This document shows positions 47,759-56,199 of a stretch of DNA of 64,000 bases, in pieces; position 1 is the stretch's first letter; every line of letters starts with the position of its first letter. Both the position numbers and the translations under genes were made by a program. Source of the DNA: Methanolobus vulcani (lineage in GTDB: Archaea; Halobacteriota; Methanosarcinia; Methanosarcinales; Methanosarcinaceae). A model generated the notes under the pieces. That model was not told where the DNA came from. It saw nothing but the letters and a program-made list of their open reading frames with translations, and ran no database searches. Where the stretch lies: assembly GCF_006546655.1 (NCBI RefSeq), contig NZ_VIAQ01000012.1:302160-366159 (forward strand), read 5' to 3'.

Positions 47759-48706
47759 ATGATAATAGGAACCCGTGGAAGTGCATTGGCCATTGCACAG
47801 ACAGAGACAATAGAACGCCTCCTTTCTGAAATTGGAGTCAGCACAACCCGGAAGATAATAAAAACATCCGGTGACACGTTCACAGACAGACCTCTCCATG
47901 AAGTTGCAGGAGTTGGAGCGTTTGTCAGAGAACTGGATGACAGGATGGTTGATGGTGAAATTGACATATCAGTTCACTCCATGAAGGACCTCCCAACAAT
48001 CCGACCTGAAGAACTTGCTACATCCGCGGTGCTAAAGCGTGATTCACCATACGATGTACTTCTTACAACCGACGGATCAAGGATAGATGAGCTGCCTGAA
48101 GGAGCAGTCCTTGGTACATCATCAATGCGCAGAAGAGCTCAGATTCTAAGATACAGGCCTGACCTTCATGTCCAGGACCTTAGAGGTAATATCAACACCA
48201 GAATCAGGAAACTCGAAGAGGGACTTTATGATGGAATTCTTCTTGCCGAAGCAGGCCTTCAAAGAATGGGCTGGGAAATGGATGTAGAGCGTCTTGACCC
48301 ACAGTTCTTCTGCCCTTCAGCAAACCAGGGAACTATAGCTGTGGTCACACCTGCAGGAAGTGAGGCAGAGGAAGCAACATCCAATCTGGACCACCAGCAG
48401 ACCAGAATTGAAACTGAGATAGAGCGTATAGTAATCACTGATGTGGAAGGTGGCTGTACTGCACCTATTGGTTCCTTTGCCCAATTTATCAACGAGGATG
48501 AGATCAGCATCTGTTGCGAAGTCCTGGCACTTGACGGCACGGAACATGTCCGTATCGAAGAAGTGATCCAGGCTGAGACTTATCAGGAACATGCAAGAAT
48601 GATAGCAAAAGAACTTGTACAGATGGGGGGCAAGGAACTTGTACAAAGAGCAGTCTGCCAGTTGAGTGCAGGAACAGCCGAAGAGGTGCAGGGACAATAT
48701 GATTAA
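47759..48706 (+). CDS. hemC: Hydroxymethylbilane synthase (porphobilinogen deaminase)
   Basis: A 315-residue enzyme that polymerises four porphobilinogens. Starts MIIGTRGSALAIAQ; LGTSSMRRRAQI and DLRGNINTRIRKL bind the substrate carboxylates; the dipyrromethane cofactor attaches to the Cys in VEGGCTAPIGSF. Uroporphyrinogen-III synthase (hemD), the next step, is absent from this operon. The last bases overlap the pyrD start. Confidence 0.96.
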   Translation: MIIGTRGSALAIAQTETIERLLSEIGVSTTRKIIKTSGDTFTDRPLHEVAGVGAFVRELDDRMVDGEIDISVHSMKDLPTIRPEELATSAVLKRDSPYDVLLTTDGSRIDELPEGAVLGTSSMRRRAQILRYRPDLHVQDLRGNINTRIRKLEEGLYDGILLAEAGLQRMGWEMDVERLDPQFFCPSANQGTIAVVTPAGSEAEEATSNLDHQQTRIETEIERIVITDVEGGCTAPIGSFAQFINEDEISICCEVLALDGTEHVRIEEVIQAETYQEHARMIAKELVQMGGKELVQRAVCQLSAGTAEEVQGQYD

Positions 48707-49601
48707 AGTTACCGGAATCAAACTTGAAAATCCAACGATACTGGCAGCTGGAATAATGGGTACTACCGGAGCATCCCTTGCCCGCGTGGCAAAGGGAGGA
48801 GCCGGAGCAGTAATTACAAAATCCATTGGACCGGAACCAAAGGAAGGTCACAAGAATCCAAGCATGATAAACCTTGGATACGGATTTTTAAATGCCATGG
48901 GTTTACCAAATCCATCATATCCGGATTTTAAGAACGAACTCGCAATTGCAAAGAAAGAATCCGGCACCCCGGTGATTGCAAGCATATTTGGTGGAACTGA
49001 AGAAGAGTTTGTTGAAGTTGCTCAGGGTCTTCTAAAGTCAAAGCCTGATGCATTTGAACTTAATGTTAGCTGCCCACATGCACTTGGATATGGTGCATCT
49101 GTTGGAAGCAACCCGGATGCTGTTGAAAGTATCACAGCTGCTGTAAAAGATGCAGTAGACATACCTGTATGGGTGAAACTAACACCTAATGTCACAGATA
49201 TAGTATCAATTGGAGATGCTGCCCAGAGAGGAGGAGCTGATGCAGTTGTTGCTATCAATACTGTAAAAGGTATGGCAATAGATATAGAGAGTGGATATCC
49301 GATCCTTGGGAACAGATTTGGCGGACTTTCAGGAAAAGCAGTGAAACCTGTTGCAGTCAAATGTGTGTATGATCTTTACACTGCCCTTGAAATACCTGTA
49401 ATTGGTGTAGGGGGCGTTTACACCTGGCAGGATGCCATAGAAATGATGATGGCAGGAGCCACTGCGGTCCAGATAGGTTCTGCAGTTCATGAAGGATTAG
49501 AGGTTTTCAGCTCGATTGCAACCGGAATTGAGATTTTTATTGCTGAAAAAGGATACAAGAGTATAACAGATGTCATTGGACTTGCACACGAGAGGATATA
49601 A
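48699..49601 (+). CDS. pyrD: Dihydroorotate dehydrogenase B, catalytic subunit
   Basis: A 300-residue FMN-binding TIM barrel oxidising dihydroorotate to orotate in pyrimidine synthesis. [11 protein letters not shown] contains the class 1B active-site Cys; [12 protein letters not shown] and [13 protein letters not shown] bind FMN. The ATG at 48699 lies inside the end of hemC and has GAGGTG upstream; a start farther upstream is possible but would extend into hemC. It forms a complex with PyrK, encoded next. Confidence 0.94.
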   Translation: MIKVTGIKLENPTILAAGIMGTTGASLARVAKGGAGAVITKSIGPEPKEGHKNPSMINLGYGFLNAMGLPNPSYPDFKNELAIAKKESGTPVIASIFGGTEEEFVEVAQGLLKSKPDAFELNVSCPHALGYGASVGSNPDAVESITAAVKDAVDIPVWVKLTPNVTDIVSIGDAAQRGGADAVVAINTVKGMAIDIESGYPILGNRFGGLSGKAVKPVAVKCVYDLYTALEIPVIGVGGVYTWQDAIEMMMAGATAVQIGSAVHEGLEVFSSIATGIEIFIAEKGYKSITDVIGLAHERI

Positions 49602-50380
49602 TGTACCCCACTAATGTCAAAATTACTAAGATCATCAAGGAAACTCCATCCACAAGAACTTTTGTTTTTGACAGATTCTTTGATGAAGCCGTGCCAGGAC
49701 AATTTGTAATGGTATGGATACATGGAGTTGACGAAATTCCCATGGGATTATCAAGCAAGAATTCCATCACTGTGCAAAAAGTAGGAGATGCAACTGAGAA
49801 GTTATTCAATCTCAATGAAGGAGATTCACTTGGAATCAGAGGACCTTTTGGAAAAGGCTTTACACTTCCAGGCAAACATGAGAAGATACTACTCATTGCA
49901 GGCGGAGTTGGTACTGTACCAATAATAGCTCTGGCAAATCATGCGGCTTCAGAAGATGTATGCATAACTACCATCCTTGGAGCCAGAAATGCCGATGAAC
50001 TGCTCTTTGTAGATAAATTCGCATCATGTGGTGAACTTCATATAACAACAGATGATGGTTCTGCACACAGGTGTGGTTTTGTAACAGACGTGCTTGCTGA
50101 GAGTGACATTTCATCCTTTGATAGAATATACACTTGTGGTCCTGAAATGATGATGAAATGTATCTTCGGAATGCTTGAAAAGGAAGATGCACTTGAAAAG
50201 ACAGAGTTCAGTCTTCACAGGTATTTCAAATGCGGAATTGGCGTATGTGGTGCCTGCTGCATGGATAAGAAAGGCTTGAGAGTCTGCAAGGATGGACCTG
50301 TGTTCAACGGTTTAGAACTTGTTGATTCCGAACTTGGCAAATACATGCGCGGCCCAAGCGGCAACAAGAAGGATTTTTAA
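49601..50380 (+). CDS. pyrK: Dihydroorotate dehydrogenase B, electron transfer subunit
   Basis: A 259-residue ferredoxin-reductase-like protein. FAD-binding barrel at the N-terminus, NAD-binding half from [13 protein letters not shown] near 108, and a [2Fe-2S] site in [20 protein letters not shown] near the C-terminus. It passes electrons from PyrD to NAD. Overlaps pyrD by 1 base. A hairpin terminator includes its stop codon. Confidence 0.94.
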   Translation: MYPTNVKITKIIKETPSTRTFVFDRFFDEAVPGQFVMVWIHGVDEIPMGLSSKNSITVQKVGDATEKLFNLNEGDSLGIRGPFGKGFTLPGKHEKILLIAGGVGTVPIIALANHAASEDVCITTILGARNADELLFVDKFASCGELHITTDDGSAHRCGFVTDVLAESDISSFDRIYTCGPEMMMKCIFGMLEKEDALEKTEFSLHRYFKCGIGVCGACCMDKKGLRVCKDGPVFNGLELVDSELGKYMRGPSGNKKDF

Positions 50381-50390
50381 AATCCTTTTT
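50369..50390 (+). terminator. Terminator of the heme-pyrimidine operon
   Basis: AAGGATTTT / AAAATCCTT (50369-50377, 50379-50387) overlaps the pyrK stop and runs into T6 and, shortly after, another T6. Confidence 0.7.
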
Positions 50391-50585
50391 TGCTTTTTTA
50401 TTATATATTTCAAAACTGTATCGTTGCAGTTTAGCTTTGACTTTTGATTAAACTACTTCCTAAATTGAAAGAAATAATGATGATAAGTATCATTACATCG
50501 AGTATTTTTTCATAAAGTATATATGCACCTAACATATAGAGATGCATTATCAAAAATAATTTTGCATAAATCTTGGTGGTATGAT

Positions 50586-51223
50586 ATGAAAATAAACAAT
50601 TTGAAAATATAGCTTTGCTGCTCATTGCTGCAATAATGATGTTGGGAACAGCATCCGCAGCATCAACAAGTTTTACAGAGGGCAATGCCAGTTTAGACAT
50701 ATGGACATATGGAAACCATGATTCCATACAAAGCGGATTCGAATCCTATTTTAGTAGTTCCATACATGATGTTGATAATGCTATACTTGGTGCCAATGAC
50801 TATTGGACCAACATAGATGGGAGGCTTGCTGTTATTGATAGAGGGGATTACATGCTTATTAGCACTGAATATCCCACAAGCGAATTCTCTATCGTTTTTG
50901 CCAGTGACAGAAATGACGGATTGGTAAAAGTATATGTTGACGGAGATTTAATCGAAGAATACAATACATGGGCAAATGTGGATCTAACCCAGCCACTGGA
51001 ATATCAGGTAATCAAAACCCTAAAAATTACTGGCCTAGAATATGAAAACCATAACATTAAAATAGTTGCTTCAGGCACCAACGGTGACCCTAACGATGTA
51101 ACAATTTACAGATACGGATATAACTGTCCTGATACCCAGGTTCCAGAATTCCCCACTATTGCACTCCCGGTCGCTGCAATTATAGGAATTGCATTCATCT
51201 TCCAGAAGAGAAATGAAGAGTAA
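50586..51223 (+). CDS. PEF-CTERM surface protein with N-terminal frameshift
   Basis: The mature part is a secreted protein with a hydrophobic signal segment (ALLLIAAIMMLGTASA), a beta-rich body of about 150 residues with many aromatic residues, and the archaeal sorting tail: VPEFPTIALPVAAII then basic residues (QKRNEE), the PEF-CTERM signal cut by an archaeosortase. ATG at 50586 has GGTGGT upstream but its frame hits TAG after 8 codons; the body frame, continued upstream, reads ...NKQFENIALLL with no start. One extra A in the A4 run at 50589-50592 would join them as MKNKQFENIALLL. A TTG at 50615 is an alternative start without Shine-Dalgarno. Confidence 0.75.
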
Positions 51224-51251
51224 AACCAGTCAGATATTACTTAACAAAATG

Positions 51252-51282
51252 AATGAAGCTTTGTGGCTTCATTTTCTTTTTT
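51252..51282. terminator. Shared terminator between PEF-CTERM gene and feoA
   Basis: AATGAAGC-TTTGTG-GCTTCATT (8-bp stem, 51252-51273) followed on the plus strand by a T-rich tract to 51282. It lies 28 bases after the plus-strand gene and 16 bases beyond the end of convergent feoA. Confidence 0.7.
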
Positions 51283-51298
51283 AATTTAAAAAACAGCT

Positions 51299-51535
51299 TT
51301 ATTTAGAATATTCCTGCACCATGATCTTTGTGGCCATGCCCATACCCAGTGCATAGTCACAGCCGTTAATGGATACAATAAGAGAACCATTAACACCTTT
51401 TTTTACTTTAAGCAGAGTATTCTCAATAAAGCCCATTGATCTGAGACGATTAATGAGACATTTACCTGCATTAATAGAAATAATCTTACTATCCTTACCT
51501 TCAGGCATCATAGCAAGCGGTATTATTGGAGCCAT
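51299..51535 (-). CDS. feoA: FeoA domain protein, ferrous iron transport
   Basis: A 78-residue SH3-like protein of the FeoA family (GKCLINRLRSMGFIENTLLKV, then LIVSINGCDYALGMGMATKIMV). FeoA is a small cytosolic partner of the ferrous iron transporter FeoB; feoB is not adjacent. AAATGAGGTAAAAA precedes the ATG. A DtxR-type operator in its promoter region supports iron-controlled expression. Confidence 0.88.
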   Translation of the reverse strand: MAPIIPLAMMPEGKDSKIISINAGKCLINRLRSMGFIENTLLKVKKGVNGSLIVSINGCDYALGMGMATKIMVQEYSK

Positions 51536-51598
51536 TTTTTACCTCATTTGTTTTTTAGAAATTGATTGAGGAATACGATTTAAGATTCCCTTGTGAAA

Positions 51599-51612
51599 TT
51601 AGGCAAGCCTAA
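51599..51612. promoter_or_regulatory. DtxR/IdeR-type operator upstream of feoA
   Basis: TTAGGCAAGCCTAA, a palindrome resembling the DtxR/IdeR metal-repressor box, about 65 bases before the feoA ATG. A TATA-like ATTATATATACT lies just upstream on the minus strand (near 51645-51656), so the box falls around the transcription start, where an iron-bound repressor would block initiation. Confidence 0.6.
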
Positions 51613-51746
51613 TCTTACTCGATACTGCAATATAGTGTACCATAGTATATATAATTTCCCGGCATTGAACAAAAGTTGCTCATTTAACAATCTAGCTTGA
51701 TTTTTCAACACAAATGATTTAAATCTTAATTTGAATCCATACACCA

Positions 51747-52961
51747 ATGCCCAAAGAATCTAAGGAATCCAAAATACCCGAACTTATAATAGGTGTTAGA
51801 AACTTTGCAGCTCTTAAAGCATGCCAGCAGCACGCAGATGCAGTTTACTTTTCTCTGGACAGACTCAGTCTCAGGTCACGTGCACAGGAAATAACGACTG
51901 AAAACCTTGCTTCTTTTATTGATGAAATACATTCACAGGGACTTAAAGGGTATCTGGCTGTGAACTCCGTAATATATCCAGATAACCTCAACGAGCTTGA
52001 TGAAGTGCTTGAATATGCAGCCTCTGCGGAAGTTGATGCGGTTATTGCATGGGATCCTGCCACTATAACAAAAGCAGCAGAAAAAGACCTTCGCATACAT
52101 ATATCAACCCAGGCAAATGTCTCAAACCAGATAACAGCAGAGTTCTACAGGTCACTTGGGGCCAGCAGAGTAGTGCTTGCAAGAGAACTTAGCCTTGAGC
52201 AGATCGCAGAAATCAAAAAAGATACAAAGATAGAACTAGAAGCGTTTGTACACGGAGCAATGTGCCAGGCAATCTCAGGCAGATGCTATCTTTCAGCATA
52301 TCTTCTTGGAAAATCAGGCAACTGTGGAGAATGCAGCCAACCATGCAGATGGGAATGGTCCCTTCATTCAGATAACGGTGCAATAGTTGATATTGAAGGG
52401 AAATACCTTATGAGTGCAAAGGACCTTTGCATGATCGAGTACATACCCGAACTTGTAAAAGCAGGAATTGATTCATTCAAGGTTGAAGGAAGATTACGTA
52501 ATCCGGGTTATACTGCAACTGTATCAGAGTCTTATCGAAAAGCCATTGACCTCTTCAAAGAAGGGAATTTTACCAAAGACAAAGTACTTCCACTCAAAGA
52601 GAAAATGGCACTCGAATACAATAGAGGTTTTTCAACAGGTTTTTATTTCGGATATCCAGGACCTGACAGCCTTGCTTTTGATTTTGACATGAATGCATCA
52701 CCCGTAAAACGGGAAGCTGTAGGAATAGTAACAAACTATTATCCAAAGCAGTCTGCCGCAGCAGTAAAACTTATGGAGCAGGGACTTAAGAATGGTGACA
52801 GAATCATCATCGAGGGTAGTACTAGCTATCTTGAACAGGAAGTCACATCTATTGCCCTTGAAGGCAAAGCAGTAAATTCCGTGGAAAGAGGAAATGAAAT
52901 TGGACTTGCTGTAGAAGATGTCGTTCGCAAAAATGACCGTGTTTTCAGAATCAAGAAATGA
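51747..52961 (+). CDS. U32 family protein (UbiU/RlhA-like peptidase homolog)
   Basis: A 404-residue protein of the U32 family. Key blocks: ADAVYFSLDRLSLRSRA, YLAVNSVIYPDNLNE, HISTQANVSN, and the Cys-rich EAFVHGAMCQAISGRCYLS...GNCGECSQPCRWEW (four Cys for an iron-sulfur cluster), then DSFKVEGRLRNPGYTA. Members act in oxygen-independent hydroxylation of RNA or quinones; the true substrate in methanogens is unclear. It probably has a very short leader. Confidence 0.88.
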   Translation: MPKESKESKIPELIIGVRNFAALKACQQHADAVYFSLDRLSLRSRAQEITTENLASFIDEIHSQGLKGYLAVNSVIYPDNLNELDEVLEYAASAEVDAVIAWDPATITKAAEKDLRIHISTQANVSNQITAEFYRSLGASRVVLARELSLEQIAEIKKDTKIELEAFVHGAMCQAISGRCYLSAYLLGKSGNCGECSQPCRWEWSLHSDNGAIVDIEGKYLMSAKDLCMIEYIPELVKAGIDSFKVEGRLRNPGYTATVSESYRKAIDLFKEGNFTKDKVLPLKEKMALEYNRGFSTGFYFGYPGPDSLAFDFDMNASPVKREAVGIVTNYYPKQSAAAVKLMEQGLKNGDRIIIEGSTSYLEQEVTSIALEGKAVNSVERGNEIGLAVEDVVRKNDRVFRIKK

Positions 52962-53148
52962 CCGATCTATTTCTACTTTTTTGACCCTCAGTCTTATATT
53001 GAGACTATATATTTTAAGAGTAAATATATAATTCTAATAGACAAGATTCTTATGACAAATGAACTATAGAGAAGGCCGAGCAGGAACAACTGTTCATAAA
53101 AGCAAACCTTTCAATTTCAAAGAATAATGTCTGAGGAATGATGAAATC

Positions 53149-53466
53149 ATGAATGATAATGATTCTGCAAAGAGAGAGCTTATCAATAAGGCTAAAAATT
53201 CTGTAATTAACTTCAACGATGCTGAAGCAACAAATGTAGCTATGGAGACTATCAGGTCAGGTATTGATCCGGTGGACATCATTGAAGAAGGATTTATCGA
53301 AGGTATGAAAACAGTTGGTGACGGATTTGAATCCGGAAAATTGTCTCTCATGGACATACTCACAGCTTCAAAAACAATGAACAAAGGAATATCACTTCTT
53401 AAACCGGCAGCAATCAGCGCCCATGAAGACAGCTGTTTCTTTGGAAACTTAATGTTATCACTTTAA
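53149..53466 (+). CDS. Truncated methyltransferase corrinoid protein, helical cap domain only
   Basis: A 105-residue protein matching the N-terminal four-helix domain (B12-binding_2) of MtbC/MttC/MtmC-type corrinoid proteins: AKNSVINFNDAEATNVAMETI, IDPVDIIEEGFIEGMKTVGD, ILTASKTMNKGISLLKP. The second half, the cobalamin-binding domain with DxHxxG, is missing: after about residue 88 the sequence diverges and stops at a TAA, and no relic follows. Full proteins have about 215 residues. No methyltransferase gene is adjacent. It could be a decayed gene or a stand-alone helical protein. Confidence 0.7.
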   Translation: MNDNDSAKRELINKAKNSVINFNDAEATNVAMETIRSGIDPVDIIEEGFIEGMKTVGDGFESGKLSLMDILTASKTMNKGISLLKPAAISAHEDSCFFGNLMLSL

Positions 53467-53475
53467 AAATAAAAA

Positions 53476-53509
53476 GTATGCGAGAGCATACATTCAAATT
53501 TCTGTTTTT
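53476..53509 (+). terminator. Terminator after the truncated corrinoid gene
   Basis: GTATGC-GAGA-GCATAC stem-loop (53476-53491), 9 bases after the stop, followed by a T-rich run at 53504-53509. Confidence 0.6.
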
Positions 53510-53628
53510 CTTTTATTAGTTTTCTTCTATCGGTTTTGGTTCTATTTGTGCCATTTATTATTCAGGGATGATAATTAATATATTATTAATAACAATACTA
53601 CTGCCGATAAGATTTGGAGAAGAATATT

Positions 53629-54060
53629 ATGGATGAATTTATGAATGCAGCTATTGATGAAGCTAAAAAAGGACTGCAAGAAGGAGGAATACCCATCGGA
53701 TCGGTCCTTGTAAAAGATGGAAAGATCATTGGGAAAGGCCATAATAGAAGAGTTCAACATGATGATCCCCTAGCACATGCGGAAATTGACTGCATACGTA
53801 ATGCTGGAAGGATTGGAAAATACCAGGGAACTACAATATACTCCACACTTATGCCATGTTACCTCTGCGCTGGAGCAATCGTACAATTTGGCATAAAAAA
53901 AGTAATTGCAGGCGAATCAAAAACATTTGATGGTGCAGCAGAGTTCATGAAAGAACATGGTGTTGAAGTTATTGACCTTGATATTGATGAATGCAAACAT
54001 ATCATGGAAAATTTCATTCGTGAAAAACCAGATATCTGGTATGAGGATATTGGTAAATAA
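53629..54060 (+). CDS. Cytidine/deoxycytidylate deaminase-fold nucleobase deaminase (Fcy1-like)
   Basis: A 143-residue zinc deaminase: HAEIDC and MPCYLCAG give the HAE...PCxxC zinc site, with VVQH-DDPLAHAE before it. The tail (VIAGESKTFDGAAEFMKEHGVEV, NFIREKPDIWYEDIG) resembles fungal cytosine deaminase more than tRNA adenosine deaminase. It likely deaminates cytosine or guanine for salvage. I start at the ATG at 53629 after TTGGAGAAG; a TTG at 53614 is inside that signal. Confidence 0.85.
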   Translation: MDEFMNAAIDEAKKGLQEGGIPIGSVLVKDGKIIGKGHNRRVQHDDPLAHAEIDCIRNAGRIGKYQGTTIYSTLMPCYLCAGAIVQFGIKKVIAGESKTFDGAAEFMKEHGVEVIDLDIDECKHIMENFIREKPDIWYEDIGK

Positions 54061-54064
54061 TTCC

Positions 54065-55897
54065 TCATGCTTTTTTTACGGTTGCCCAGAAAGAACTCCC
54101 CTTTCCGGCAGGATTATCATGCACACCAATATGTCCACCGTGCAACTCAACTATCCTTTTTGCAATAGCAAGACCAAGACCTGAGCCTTTAACAGCCTTC
54201 CTCTTTTCGGCAAGACGCTGGAAGCGATTAAATATCAGAACCTTATCCTTATCAGGAATTCCTTCTCCTTTATCTGATACAATTATTTTCCATTCGTCGC
54301 CAAGGTCCTGAACATCTACAGTTACAACACTGTCTGAAGGACCATATTTTATTGAATTAGAGATTAAATTGATAAAAACACCATCAATAAGCGGATTTAT
54401 TACAGCAGGATAATTACCGGGGGCTTTCATATCAAGAGTAATATTCTTTGCTGCAAGTTGTGGTTTGAATTCCTCGGCAACATTTCGAAGAATCAGACCA
54501 ATATCCATTGGCTTAAATTCTAACTTATCCGTATCTTCAAGTTTAGCAAATTTTGCAGCAGATTCTATCATTTCAATAAGGCGAGTTACATTGCTATCAA
54601 TGAGTTTAAGCTTGTATTTTTTGTTCTCATCGTTTTCCTCATTCAGCAACATGTCAGTAAAACCTTTTACAACACCTGCAGGATTTAAAAGATCATGACG
54701 AAGAATATCAGTAAACAGGTCTTTGAGTTCGTTTGAGCTTTTAAGCTGGGCTGCATAATCATTCAGCTGGGACTCTACTTCCTTTCTCCTGGATATATCC
54801 CTTACAACTGATATTAAACCTTTATCAAGAGCTGTCAGCGATACCTCGTGGAAAAGTATAGTGCCATCCTTTTTCCTCCCAACAAGCTCACCCTGCCACT
54901 TACCTTTCTTTTTAAATTCCGGCAAAATAGTTGAGTTGAAAAGTCCTATTTCAGAAGGATTGTAGAGAATAGCCCATTTATTACCAATTATCTCTTCTGG
55001 ATTATCATATCCAAAAATACGGGCATGTGCAGCATTCACATAACTGTAAACACCCCTTTCGTCAAGAATAGCCATACCATCTACAGAAGCTTCCATGGCA
55101 TATGTCCGCTCCCGAAGCTTTTCTTCCGTCTTTTTCCTTATAGTAATATCCTGACCTGAAAAAAGGACGCCTATAACCTTGCCACGTTCATCCGTAAGCG
55201 GTTTGGAATACCAGTTAACTATACGCTCTTCATTATTTTTAGTAATTACCGGACATTCATAATAAGTACTACCTGCACCAGAAGTATTCACTGAATTTAA
55301 GAAATGGATTTCCATCTCTGACCTGGAAGAAACAGGAATGAATTGTTCCAAAAGATTCTTTCCGACAACCTCTGATTCCTCATAGCCCAGAATCTCAAGA
55401 CCTCTTTTATTGATGAGAGTTATATTCTGGCTACAGTCAAGTGCAAGCATCATTACAGCTGCAACATCCAGGTAATTCTGTGCCTGATCACGTTCCATGA
55501 TCACATTATCATGGAGATCCTTAATTCGAAGAAGAGACTTTACTCTCATTTCAAGTTCAAGTCTGTCAACAGGTTTTGTCAGAAAATCATTGGCCTTGGA
55601 CTCGACACCCTTTAAACGATCCTCCCTTCCGGAAAGAGCAGTCACAAGGATCACAGGTATAAACTGGGTAGTCTCTGAATTCTTAATTTTCTCACATACC
55701 TGATACCCATTCATATCGGGCATCATGACATCAAGAAGAACAATATCTGGCGAGTCATTAAACACAATATTTAGTGCATCGAGACCATTATAAGCAGGAA
55801 GAACATCATAATCTTCAGAAAGGTAAGCCTGAAGCAACTCTACATTCATTGGCTCATCGTCTACAACTAGAACCCGGGGTTTATCAGAGAGTGTCAT
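54065..55897 (-). CDS. Hybrid signalling protein: receiver, two PAS domains, histidine kinase
   Basis: A 610-residue soluble protein. Receiver domain at residues 1-122 with phosphoacceptor Asp 56 (VLLDVMMPDMNG) and the Lys in FLTKPVD; PAS domains at about 140-255 and 265-375; phosphoacceptor His 401 in DILRHDLLNPAG; ATPase domain with NLISNSIKYGPSD, DKGEGIPDKDK and GSGLGLAIAKRI. There are no membrane segments, so the signal is cytoplasmic. No partner regulator is adjacent. The start at ATG 55897 is preferred to a TTG two codons before. Confidence 0.9.
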   Translation of the reverse strand: MTLSDKPRVLVVDDEPMNVELLQAYLSEDYDVLPAYNGLDALNIVFNDSPDIVLLDVMMPDMNGYQVCEKIKNSETTQFIPVILVTALSGREDRLKGVESKANDFLTKPVDRLELEMRVKSLLRIKDLHDNVIMERDQAQNYLDVAAVMMLALDCSQNITLINKRGLEILGYEESEVVGKNLLEQFIPVSSRSEMEIHFLNSVNTSGAGSTYYECPVITKNNEERIVNWYSKPLTDERGKVIGVLFSGQDITIRKKTEEKLRERTYAMEASVDGMAILDERGVYSYVNAAHARIFGYDNPEEIIGNKWAILYNPSEIGLFNSTILPEFKKKGKWQGELVGRKKDGTILFHEVSLTALDKGLISVVRDISRRKEVESQLNDYAAQLKSSNELKDLFTDILRHDLLNPAGVVKGFTDMLLNEENDENKKYKLKLIDSNVTRLIEMIESAAKFAKLEDTDKLEFKPMDIGLILRNVAEEFKPQLAAKNITLDMKAPGNYPAVINPLIDGVFINLISNSIKYGPSDSVVTVDVQDLGDEWKIIVSDKGEGIPDKDKVLIFNRFQRLAEKRKAVKGSGLGLAIAKRIVELHGGHIGVHDNPAGKGSSFWATVKKA

Positions 55898-56117
55898 GAT
55901 CAATTGCGTGAATGGCCTGGATTTGAGAACTCCACTTCCTGATTAGGAATAAGAATTCAAGTTTTGAAGTAATGCCATATGTCAGAAGATTACTATAAAT
56001 AATAGTTTATAGATTAACAAATAACTTGTTGAAATAATTGACGTCTTTTTTTCTTAAGAGTTAGTCTAATACTTAAGCATTGCCGAGAACTGTAAATAAG
56101 CATACAGTAAAAAGAAG

Positions 56118-56151
56118 AAAAAAAAGAGAGAACACCTGATCAGAAGTGTTC
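56118..56151 (-). terminator. Terminator of the S-layer gene
   Basis: GAACAC (56130-56135) pairs with GTGTTC (56146-56151), enclosing the palindrome CTGATCAG; on the minus strand it runs into eight T residues (56118-56125), 49 bases after the gene's stop. Confidence 0.7.
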
Positions 56152-56199
56152 AAACTTAAACATAGCTGAAAATTAAGAATTTATTCGGGATTTGGAAAC

